Source: Cyanophora paradoxa
Taxonomy: Eukaryota > Glaucocystophyceae > Cyanophorales > Cyanophoraceae
DNA length: 63,959 bases
Reading direction: 5' to 3'
NCBI GenBank assembly: GCA_004431415.1
Contig: QPMI01000447.1
Span: 1-63,959 of the forward strand
Below, in pieces: positions 36,701-46,126 of the stretch; the first letter of the stretch is position 1; each line of letters starts with the position of its first letter. The position numbers and the translations under genes were made by a program. The notes under the pieces are model-generated. The model worked only from the letters and a program-made list of their open reading frames with translations, searched no databases and was not told where the DNA came from.

Positions 36701-38698
36701 CGCCCCGGCTGCCATCTCGAGCACGTCGAGATATCGTGCGCGAGTTTTCGAACATCCAATTCCTAGTGTCAGAGCTTAGGGCTCGCGCATGCGTTTAATT
36801 TACTGGTCATGACGATATTTAAAGGTGCAACGCTCCCGGGATGGAGCGAGCGTGGCGCGAGCTGGCGAGCGCATGCCAGGCAGTCCGCGCGATCGGCGCG
36901 AGTCCTCTCGCGGTTCGGTGAGTACTCGAGTGTCGCTCGCGCTTTTTCGCACAGTATCGCGCATCGTCGTCGGGCGCTGGGTTCCGGTCTAGATCTGGCG
37001 ACCGATGGATGGCGTGCGGCAGGTTGAATGGAAAGCCGCTGGAGGAGGCGACTGCGATGCAGGAAGCTCCTACGACGACTGCGGCCGTTGCTGCAACGTA
37101 CCCGGGACCGTCCGATTGCAAGCGGCCCGTTCCGCACTCGAGCAAAGGTGTGCTTGACATTTCGTCGCCCAGTCGCCTCGACGATTGTGCCTTGAGCCGT
37201 GCGCTGACATCGAGTTGCCCGCTTGCGATTGCGCAGGGCCTGGCGACGGCTCAAAATGCGGCGGCTCTGATTCGGCAGCCGTCAATGCTGGCAAACCCCG
37301 GCCGATCGATATGGCGATCGCTGCGACGGCGTCGGCCACACGTCCCGGTCCGCAATAATTTTAGCGATTCGCATTTCGAATATTTAATTATATAAGTTCA
37401 TATTCATTTCAATCTCGTGGACGCTCACGCGTCCGCTCAGGCACGTGCATACCGGATGGCGGCGCGCCACCGGTGTCGATCGCATGCGCAGCTGTGCAGA
37501 CCGTCAGTTGCAAGCAGCAGCGCAAGCGGAGCCCGCCACCAGAGAAGCGGGCCCTCGCGGCTGCAAAGGGGCCGAAGCTGCTCAATGGGCCATCCGAACC
37601 GACTGAGAAGAGATCGAAGCCGGCGCCGGGGCGGATCGGGAAGCCGTCGAAGCGGCCGCGGGAGAAGGGCTGGGTGCCGTCCTGCGCGGACGCGGAGGGC
37701 CCGTACGACTTCCTCGGCCTCGTCCTCGACGCCATGCGCCGCAACGATGACGCCAACGCCGACGCCGCCGGCGGCTTCTCGGGCTCAAGCTCCGACTCGG
37801 ACCGCTGCCCGACGCCCGTCCTCGATCAGCCCTCCGCCGGCGCCGCCAATGGCAAGGGTGCAGACAGCGAGCACCGACGGGCGACGGCCCCGCAAGCCCC
37901 AGCGACACAGGCGAGGCCCGCTGATCAGGCTTATTACAAGGCCAAGGCCGTCGACGTCGCGCCGGCGTATCCAAATGCATCTGCCAGCGTGAAACCAGCT
38001 GCAGCGGGGGCCATGCCACCGCCCCCAATCAGCTGCAGCCCACAGACGGCGGCGGCCGCTGCGACAGTCTCGGGCTCGCAGCGTGACAGTGCCGGCCAAG
38101 GCCCCGCTCCGCCGCCCCCGATGTGGATCCGGGTGCTGCGGCCGCCGTCCGCGGGGCCGGCGGCTGCGGCGGCAGGGGAGGCGCGGCGGGTGGAAGTGCG
38201 ATGGCGGGCGGGACTGGGGGCGGTGCTGGGGGCGGCGTCGGCGGCGCTGGGGGAGCGGGTGGTCGAGCTTTGGGACGGGGCCCTCAACGGCGTCGACGAC
38301 GGCGCGCAGCTGCGCCCCGCCGGCCTCTACTTCGCCGTCACCCCCGCCGACCTCGCCCGCGTTTAGATCGCAGGCGGGCTTAAGCTTCCGCCGCCGCATT
38401 TCAAATCGAAGTTGCCCGTAAGCTTCGAGCTTTGATCGATATCAGACCATTATAATTACAAATGGTGCCATCATGATCAGCAGGAGCACTTTAAATTTAT
38501 GATAGTATAGCTAGCATCGCCTGTGCAGGCGCGTGATCTGTGTTGATGTAAATTTTAAAAAGAGGCTCTCCCCCCATGGCCACGCGGGCTTGAATCACAA
38601 GCTCAAGACCGTTTGCTTATGCCATCCATTCGCAACCATAAACACTTTTAGTCGGTACAATGAATTCAATTACTATTCGACAGGATCGAATGAATAAG
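33715..38698. repeat. Tandem array unit 4 (continues at 40797 after a transposon)
   Basis: It carries the only apparently intact LRR gene. Its distal part differs from units 1-2 by scattered substitutions and loses the long C-rich tract found at 22028 and 28519. Unit sequence stops at AATAAG (38698), where the Helitron-like element is inserted, and resumes with TACAGGATTGCAG at 40797. Confidence 0.85.
35522..38366 (+). CDS. LRR (RNI-like) protein with C-terminal beta-grasp-like domain, array copy 4, apparently intact
   Basis: The exons that splice in frame are: 0 (35522, or ATG at 35570, to 35686), a (35811-36002), b (36119-36218), c (36274-36465), d (36561-36735), e (36825-36917) and f from 37024. 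A C-terminal frame is open to TAG at 38364-38366. The b/c intron needs a GC donor (GAG|GCCCCC); the others are GT-AG. LRR-type segments include STLLLSRVSLSAEGIADLF (c) and ARNLTIKNCRGLDVGAVRAL, then HRPGCHLEHVEISC (d/e), typical of RNI-like repeats that bind proteins. Next come a basic, NLS-like stretch (EKRSKPAPGRIGKPSKRPRE), an Ala/Pro/Ser-rich linker, and MWIRVLRPP...GERVVELWDGALNGVDDGAQL...AGLYFAVTP, which looks like a ubiquitin/doublecortin-type beta-grasp. Splicing between f and the last exon is not resolved. Function unknown. Confidence 0.65.
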
Positions 38699-40796
38699 TT
38701 GCAAGGGGGGAAAGAAGACCGAAGGTCTTCCCCCCCTGGCTTCCCGTTCCCTCGCCTCAGCCAAAAGTTTTCTATGAGGCCGTTTTCGAGGTCCAGTATG
38801 CAACACCAGAAAAAAATGATGCTTTATTCGCGATCCGATTGGCTCGGTGGACCGGTCAGCTTTCGACTTTCGAGCGTCAAAGTCGAGGGGAAAAAGTGGT
38901 TTTCGAGGGGAAAACGAACTTCTCCTCACTCCGGTCTTCGAACTCCTTGCGCGGTTCTGCATGGAACCAGTTCTCCCTAGCTGTCTCCTCTAGATTTCGG
39001 CTTCGTCGCAGTGCACCGCGTACGCCTTGCTCTTACTTGCGCGGTTCTGCATGGCCATGGAACCACTTCTCCCTAGCGCTGTCTCCTCTAGATTTCCATG
39101 CCACTTCCTCGCACTGCGCCGCGTACGCCGCACGGTACCCGTGCCGCCTGGACTACTTTTGACTGCATACGCGGTGCCTAGCTGCGCCGCTGATTGCAGC
39201 CGAGCACGCCCGGCCGTGCAGATCTAGACCGTGCTCTCTTGCTGCGCTCAGCACGTCTCCGAAATCGAGCTTATACCGCAGAACCGCGTGCGCCGCAGCC
39301 GAGCACGCCCGGCCGTGCAGATCTAGACCGTGCTCTCTTGCTGCGCTCAGCACGTCTCCGAAATCGAGCTTATACCGCAGAACCGCGTGCGCCGCTGCCC
39401 GCAGCCGAGCACGCCGGCCGGGCCGGGCGCTTTTGTTGCGGTCGACACTCCGCTGCTCGGCTTCTCGGTTTCGCCGCGGTGCTTGCTATACGCGCTTCGG
39501 CAGATTGCCCCGCAGCTTTATGCCCGGTAGTAGCGCTAGCTTCGCCAATTTAAATTACGCGCGTGAGTCTGCTGCTGTGCAAGTCCGCATCAGATGGGAC
39601 GGCGAGCTGCAGCCGCTTCTGTGCACGTGCCCGGAGACGTCGTACGCGTCCCGGGGCGGGACTTCGTGGCGGGTGGCGCAGGCTGCACGGTGTCGTCATC
39701 ATGCAACGGCGGAATTTGCTTACATTGTCCGGACGGAGCCCGTGAACTCTTCTGCTGGCGCCAGAACTTGTTTCGTCATGTCCGGCAGCACAGTCGCAGC
39801 GCTCGAGTTCGTGCAGTTTCGATCGAGTACTAGTCGCGCGCTGGCAAAAACGCAGCCAGCGCTCCTAACGCACGTATTCACCGCCACGCAGGGCACTTCC
39901 AATGCAGCAGTGCGTGCCCAGTCTTCAGTTGGCGTTCAGCTTTCTGAAATTATATTGCATACACAGGTCGCCGCAGCTGAAGACCACAGAAGCCCTCCCA
40001 CAGGCTGATCGTCACCTCTTCCTCTGGCGGTACCCTGTCGTTAGTTGACATGTATCTCCCGGCCGCATTGACGTGTACGCTCAGCCTGAAGCGTTTCAAC
40101 TGCCGCACGCTCAGCCTGGAGCGTTTCAACTGCCTGAGAAGAACATTGGAGTAGCGCCGGCCCGTCAAATCAATCAGGTTTGCGATATCGATAGAGTCAG
40201 CCCGAATAATGTGAATGATTTGTTGCTGCAGGCTTTGCCGCCATCGCCGTGTGCAGTGCGTAATGAATCTCAAGAGACTTCTTCAAATCGCTAAAATGCT
40301 GCAGGAACCTTCGAAATTCCTCAAAACGCGGGCGCTGCAATGGAGGGTCAGCTGATCGTGTATCGGCTTCGATTGAAAACGATCTCAATCACGCTGGCGT
40401 CGACTCAAGCCCCGTGGCCGCGGCGGCGCCCGCCCACCGCACAGATACTCTTTGCGAGTAGCGGAACCGTCGGTAAGCCGGGAAGTGCAACTGAATCACT
40501 GAACAGTGCACTCGGACCGGAAGGTAAGCCGGGAAGTGCAATCTTTCATATACAGTGCACTGAATCTGCCTTTCATTGAGGCTTTTCTTTATTCGGTTTG
40601 ATCGCAGCGTCTGCTTATCGGGCCTTTCCTATTTTTTTCAATCGTAATCTGTGTTTATCTTTACACTTCAACCTGCCCCGCGCACTGGGCCGGGGTCGAT
40701 CTAGATCTGCCCCGTGCATGTTCGTGCCTCATTATATAATTAGATCCCGATTCCCCCCTTGCACCCCCGGCGCGAGAATCGCGGCCGGGCCACTAG
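38699..40796 (+). mobile_element. Helitron-like non-autonomous element, copy B, inserted into unit 4
   Basis: It begins TTGCAAGGGGGGAAAG and ends in a hairpin with GCGAGAATCGC at its core, then CCACTAG and host T. The host reads AATAAG|...|TACAGG, and units 1 and 2 have AATAAGTACAGG uninterrupted, so the insertion is precise. There is no target duplication if the ends are as given, or 3 bp (AGT) if the ends are shifted. An inner inverted pair, TGCAAGGGGGGAA, stands at 38700 and near 40763. A 99-bp segment is tandemly duplicated at 39196-39393 but single in copy A. The 191-codon frame 39433-40008 is broken in copy A and shows no known domain. Confidence 0.65.
39196..39393 (+). repeat. 99-bp tandem duplication inside element copy B
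   Basis: GCAGCCGAGCACGCCCGGCC through CCGCGTGCGCC occurs twice head to tail with a third partial start near 39400. Copy A has it once, so this change came after the two insertions separated. Confidence 0.85.
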
Positions 40797-41050
40797 TACA
40801 GGATTGCAGTGCGAACTCATTTGATCATGATTTAAATTTGCTCGCATGCATATGGGTTTGCGAGCGGTACCGTCAACGCGTCCGGTCGATCGATCGCGAT
40901 GTCGTATTCTCTGCGAAAAGCTCCACGGGGCGCAACCTGTCGGGGCGGGAGACTTGTTGCGCCCCCCGCAGGTCTTCGCAGCTTAGCAGCCGGGCATATG
41001 CACGCGTACGGTCATAATCATGATCTGCAGCTGTGATCCAGAAACTCGGA
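40797..41050. repeat. Distal remainder of array unit 4
   Basis: It matches 22171-22310 of unit 1 (ACAGGATTGCAGTGCGAACT, then GGTTTGCGAGCGGTA) with a 60-base insertion around 40917-40985, and fades out near 41035. It shows where the array ends on the right. Confidence 0.7.
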
Positions 41051-41121
41051 AACTCAAAATAGGAAGCTGTTCTCATCTCAAAAAACATCTGTTCTCATCA
41101 GGTCAGGAGCACGCGTACGTG

Positions 41122-41181
41122 CCCCCCCCCTCCCCCCCCCCCCTCCCCCCCTCCTACACACACACACACACACACACACAC
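41122..41181. repeat. C-rich tract followed by (CA)n microsatellite
   Basis: Runs of C with T (41122-41152) are followed by about 12 copies of CA (41157-41180). Confidence 0.9.
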
Positions 41182-41499
41182 TGTGTGACACCCCTTAATT
41201 GCAAACCCTCACAACACAACGCCATTCTCCCCATCAAGCCCTTCGAACTTCATTTCCTTTTCCCTGCAGGCCGGCTTATAATTAAGCTTGCGCCGGCGGT
41301 AACGTTAACTCTGGCTGCAGGCTGCGAAAAAACAACAAAAAACAGCTAGAGCTCGCGAGATCTTCACCACAATCATTGAATATGATTCGAGCCTTGCATG
41401 ATTCGAGGAAGGTCGAATTGCATGATTCGAGGATGGTCGAATTCGCGGAGGCATGTGCATGGCGATCATAATTAGGAGGTCGGGCGTGCAGCTTGGCAG

Positions 41500-41893
41500 G
41501 GCTAATTACAGGGGCCGGGGGGCGCCGGCGCCGGGACAAGAAGGTCCGCGGGTGCAGCGGGGCGGCGGTTAATCCGTAGGAGGTGATGCCAGCCGATCGA
41601 TGTGGCGTCAAAGGGGATGTCGAGGGCTTGGCAGACGGCGGCGAGGGCGCGCCGCGCCGCCGCCTCGTCGACCTTCCGGATCCGGTGCGCGCGCACGCAT
41701 GTGAGATCGAACGCACGCGATCGCGCGAGGCCGCAGCGATGTGCAGCTGGGGCGATCGGGGGCAACGTACGCGGAGGGTTGGACCAGGGATGTGGAGGTG
41801 CGTAATGCGTCCGCGGCCCTGCAGCTGCGCATGCCCCGCTGTCTCGGGATCCGGAATCTCGTCCTCCGGATCCGGAGACAGAATATAGACCAC
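41500..41893 (-). CDS. Possible exon(s) of an unknown minus-strand gene
   Basis: Minus frames give natural-looking peptides MVYILSPDPEDEIPDPETAG (from 41893) and HRIRKVDEAAARRALAAVCQ, then ALDIPFDATSIGWHHLLRI (about 41690-41570), in different frames and so probably split by an intron or frameshift. No family is recognised. It lies just beyond the array and opposite in direction to the gene starting at 42038. Confidence 0.35.
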
Positions 41894-42037
41894 GTGCTGT
41901 TTGAAAGTGAGGAAAGCCTGCGCGAGTGAGGAATTGTTAACTTAGTAAGCTTAAGAGCCGCCCTCTATCAGGGACTAACGTGTGCAACCCCCCCCCCCGG
42001 TATACGTCAATTCAAACTCGGCGGCAAATTTTTGAAC

Positions 42038-45000
42038 ATGGCGGCACCGGCGGCACCCGCGGCGGGCTCCGTGCCCGCGGGAGAAATCGAACGTGTCGTG
42101 ATCCACAGGAAGGGCAGCCCGGATGCGCCGCCTGTGCATTTCAAGCCGGACATGCTCAACGCCCGCCCCGTTGACGTTGTCCTGCGGCTGCTCAAGACGA
42201 CTGTGTTTCAGAATCTGGACGCCGAGAACATGGAATTCGTGCTCGAGAAGCGCCACGACGGCACGTCGGAGGAGCTCGAAGACATCAGCCTCCTGTGCTC
42301 CACCTCGGGCTGGAAGACGGGCAAGCAGGGCGTCTACTACACGGCAATGGGTGCGCGTGCTCACGCTAACCGCCGCCCGCGCTAACCGCTCGGCGCGCAG
42401 ACGACCAGCCCGAGGTCGCCGCGCCGGCCGAGCCCGCCCAACGGCGGCCACCTTCGGGGTCCGGTTTAGCGGCCGCTCCAGTCAGGGCCTTGCGGACGCG
42501 GTCGCGAGCTCGGGGCGCGGTGCGCTCGCAATCGCCGCCATGTCGATTCAAATTTTGGCGCCCAACTGACATTCAAATTTTGGCGCCACGCGCACAGGCT
42601 CGGGCGGCCCACGATCGTGCGCCCGCATCCTCGCGTCGCCATGCGATCCTCCTCACGCTATACGCGCAGCCGGAGGGGTTCGACCCCTCGGCAAGGTGGC
42701 CCTCGCGCCCAGGTGACGACGAATGCGAAGGCCAAGGCCGCCGCGGCCGCGGTCACTCAGAAAGAGAAGGTCATGGCTGCGGCGGGTGCCGCGGTGAAGA
42801 GCGGAAAGGGAATCGAGGCAGTCAAGCCTACGCCCTTCTCATTCGCGACCTACGCCCCGGCCGCGGACGCGGCCTGGAAGCCTCTCCACGACATGCTCGC
42901 GATCCTCGGGAAGAGTTCCGCACCGAGTGCGTCGCGATCCTCGGCTCGTTGCTTCCGTGATTGCGCGGGTCTTCCTTTCGAACCTGATCGCGCGTCTTCG
43001 TCGCAGTACACATCCTGAGCGAGGAGATTTTCGTGAACTACTTCGACCCGAAGGGCTTCGAGATGGCGCGGAACATCACGAACCGCAGCGCGAACCAGCC
43101 GGAGTGGGGGAACACGCTGACTGTTGCCACGGCTGTCATCACCGAGATCGTGGATCCGAGCAACCCCGCGAAGAAGATGCATGTCGTCCCCCTGGACAAC
43201 ATCGAGAAGATGTGGGTCATGCAGGTTAGCCGCCTAGCAGCATGCATTGCGTCCTCTTCTTCCCCATCCCACCTCTTCCTTTTTTCCTTCTTTCTCTGTG
43301 CTCACTGCATGCTTTTTGAACACCCGCAGGACCCTGTCAGCATGCAGGACTGGAACCTCTTCGTGAACAAGCACTTGGCCAAACCGACTGGCCAGCACAT
43401 CATCTTCATGGGCGAACCCACCGCCAAGATTGTCAGGACGTGCGTGCATGCCTTTGATTCCTCTTCTCTGGCCTCTAGAGCACACTGACCGCTTGCTTTC
43501 GAGCAGTTCGTAAACAAGAAGGCTGAATTGGCCGCCCGCCGGAGCCGTGGTGTGGCCGACTTCCAGGAGCCCCGGTACAACGTCGTCTTCAAGCTCGGGA
43601 CGTCCGGGAAGGATCCAACGACCATCACAATCGAGATCGAAGGCATGCTTGATCCGCACCCCTACACGCAGCTCGCTGGTCTGTGCTCCTTTCTCCTTTC
43701 TTGGCTTGTGCTCCTTTCTGTAAAGGTCCCTCTTCAGTCTAACCTTAGCACCTGCTCTTCTATCTGCAGATGCATTCTCAGCGTTCATGACGAAGAAGCT
43801 GAACGCTGAGGAGCCCCTGGAAGTGTACAAGATGTTCGTCCCAACAAGCCGCCGAAGGGCGCGGGCCGGCGGCCCAACAACTTCCAGGACGCCGTGAATG
43901 AAATCACCCTGACAACTTCCCAGTGTCCAGTGCGTTGTGCTCTCCTGGCACCCGATGCACCGCGCCCTTCTCTGATGCATGTGCCCCGTGCAGAGCTCAC
44001 CGAGGTGATGGCCTACGAGGCGAACTGCAACTACATCGGTGTGGTGCTCACATCGATGTACTTCGAGCGGGGGTCGCAGCATGCCATCCTGCGGACGATG
44101 ACTACGCCCGAAAAGGTTCTCAGACTGCCCTTCCTGCTTAGTTCCCTCTGTCCACCGAATCTCACTCTGGTGCTGAGCAGAAATACTCCCTCAACCGCAA
44201 GGACCCGGAGCGGCTGGTCAATCCACGTCGGGCGGCGCCCTCCTGCAGTCGTATGTCAACGGCATTGCAATGTGCCACGCCGCCATGTTCCACAAGATGT
44301 GCCCACCGACGTCCTCAAGCTGCGGGACGGCATGACTCGCCCGCTCTCGGTCTGTGACAGCTCAGGCTCCAACCCAACCTTGCAGGGACTGCCTGACTCT
44401 TGCAGCAGCTCCGCATCGAGGATGCCCATCGGGAGCTCGTGAACCTGGAGCTGCGGCCGTACGTCGTCCCGGAGGACAAGCTCGAGGACGCGATGAAGGA
44501 TGCCCGCAACGGTACGCCCGTTTCTGCCCCTCGCCGTCCCCTGTCTCATGCTTCTGGAGCAGGGAAGTCTGCTTTCCTCGTCCATCCTTGCAGTGTTTGC
44601 GGCTACAAGCGCATCGGCAACCCGGAGCACGACGAAATTGTGGAGAAGTTCAGCAGGACCAGCAAGCACGTCTTCGTCTGCGACTGGCTCGGCTACAAGT
44701 GCTACAGGGCCCTGCTTCGGCGTGTGCCGGCAGGGGTCCAAGGACTTCTGCCACTGCGAGGAGGAGGACGGGCCCGTGGAGGACGTGGAACACGTGGAGA
44801 AAACGCCGGCGCCTCCGAAGCGGGGCCGGCGGTCCAAGACGGAGAAGGAGGCAGCAGCCCAGGCCCTCCCTGCGGCCCGCCCCTCCCTGACCCCAAGCTC
44901 GGCTCCTCCTCTTCCGATCCCCTCCCTCTCGACACCCCGGCCGCCTCGAGCTCCGTCCGGCGCGGAGGGTTCGCGCAAGCGTGCCCGCACGATGAACTAC

Positions 45001-45111
45001 GCCGTCCTCGCCAGCGGCGGGCTCGACCTGGAGGCCGCAAAGGAGAAGGCGCAGCAGGAGAAGGGCAGCAGTAGTTGCTCTGAAGTAGCTGCTAGCTCTG
45101 CACAGCAGTAG
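42038..45111 (+). CDS. Unrecognised multi-exon protein with Cys-rich segment, frames interrupted
   Basis: I do not recognise this family. Exon 1 (42038-42350) starts MAAPAAPAAGSVPAGEIERV and joins in phase to 42401. Clear later exons are 43010-43224 (EEIFVNYFDPKGFEMARNIT), 43330-43443 (DPVSMQDWNLFVNKHLAKP), 43507-43678 (YNVVFKLGTSGKDPTTITIE), 43770 on (DAFSAFMTKKLNAEEPLEVY) and about 43990-44116 (LTEVMAYEANCNYIGVVLTS). These are followed by HRELVNLELRPYVVPEDKLE and a Cys-rich stretch (CGYKRIGNPEHDEIVEKFSR, VCDWLGYKCYRAL, CFGVCRQGSKDFCHCEEE). The C terminus is basic (KRGRRSKTEKEAAAQAL) and ends at 45109-45111. The frame must change near 43830, 44230, 44310 and 44715, so this is either a decaying gene or a sequence with indel errors. 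Introns are GT-AG with T/C-rich tracts. Confidence 0.6.
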
Positions 45112-45482
45112 CTGCAGATAGCCTGTGCTCTTGGTAGGATTTTATTTCCTTCATGTCCATTCCGAGCTCTCCCGCTGGGCTCGCAACTCTATATATGTAT
45201 CCATGTGTTTGCTATCTATAGTAATGTGCTGTCTATCGCTGTGTATGTATCTATGTCGGCTGTTTATCGCTGTGTATGTATTGTGTGCAATCTGGATTGA
45301 TTTCGTATGTGTGCCTGCGCTCTCCTCTCTGCGTGCCTGGCCATGCATGCATCCCTTCAAGGTTCCCTTCCCAAGTTGACAACAACATCTCGTGTTCAGA
45401 GCACGACTCAGCGACACGTTCACAGAGCTTCACGCGGAACAGGAAGCGCCGCGGGAGGGAGCGACCCCCGCACGGCTAGCGC
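45112..45482. other. Short intergenic stretch between convergent genes
   Basis: T-rich with repeated TGTATGTATCTATGT-like words (45190-45290). Probable 3' region of the upstream gene; no gene seen. Confidence 0.5.
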
Positions 45483-46084
45483 CTAGCGCCAGCAGTTGCG
45501 GCAGCGAGCGCCCTCCTTGTTGTACTTGGGGTCCGAGGCCCGGAGCGCCTCCTCCGAGCTGAACTCGGGCCAGAGGATCTTCCCCTTCATCTGCGCGCAC
45601 CGCCTTTAGCTACTGAGTGCCTCAAAGCCGGGGCACGCGAGCTGTACGCACGCGGAGGGCCGGGCACGTCGGGTTCTGGCCCGAGACCTTGGAGACCTTG
45701 TGGATCTTGCCCGTCGACGGACTCCCGGTGTACTTCTCGTTCGGTGGAGGAGGAGATGCGTTGCGCCGAGCTTGCGCGCGGCGGGCTGCGGGGGCGCAGG
45801 GCGCTGACCTAGCTCGGCGCGGATGGCGGTTCAAACGAGGACGCGCCACGGGCGACGGCGGCCGCGTACCTTCCTCGACTTCCGTCTTTATCGTGCGCAC
45901 CTCCACCGTGAGCGCCTCCAGCTGCCGCTGGAGGTCGGCGATGAGCTCGCGTTCGGAGGAGCGGCGCCCGCAGCGGACGCCGGCTCGGGGCTGCTGCAGG
46001 CCGCCGGAAAGTGAACTCCTTGCCGCGAAGCGGCCCGGACTCAAAGACGCCGGCCGCGGCAGGTGCCGGGTTGCGCGAGTCCAT
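45483..46084 (-). CDS. Small unknown protein with coiled coil and C-terminal CRNCW motif
   Basis: Minus strand ATG at 46084: MDSRNPAPAAAGVFESGPLR, then SERELIADLQRQLEALTVEV (coiled coil, about 45955-45880) up to a GT donor near 45872. A downstream exon gives EKYTGSPSTGKIHKVSKVSG, and a final exon after GCGCAG gives KGKILWPEFSSEEALRASDP and EGARCRNCWR, ending at TAG 45483-45485. Exon joins in the middle are approximate. It starts only about 42 bases from the divergent gene at 46127, suggesting a shared promoter. No family recognised; the Cys pair may be half of a metal site. Confidence 0.5.
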
Positions 46085-46126
46085 GGTTTGACGGCGTCGT
46101 CAAGCCAGGGGGTACGCGTCGTTACC

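Noticed and set aside
39433-40008. 191-codon frame in Helitron-like copy B as a possible transposase
   Set aside because: The frame is interrupted in copy A and contains no Rep, helicase or DDE motif.
42675-42700. GAGGGGTTCGACCCCTC hairpin resembling a tRNA T arm
   Set aside because: No cloverleaf can be built around it; it is probably intron sequence of the 42-kb gene.
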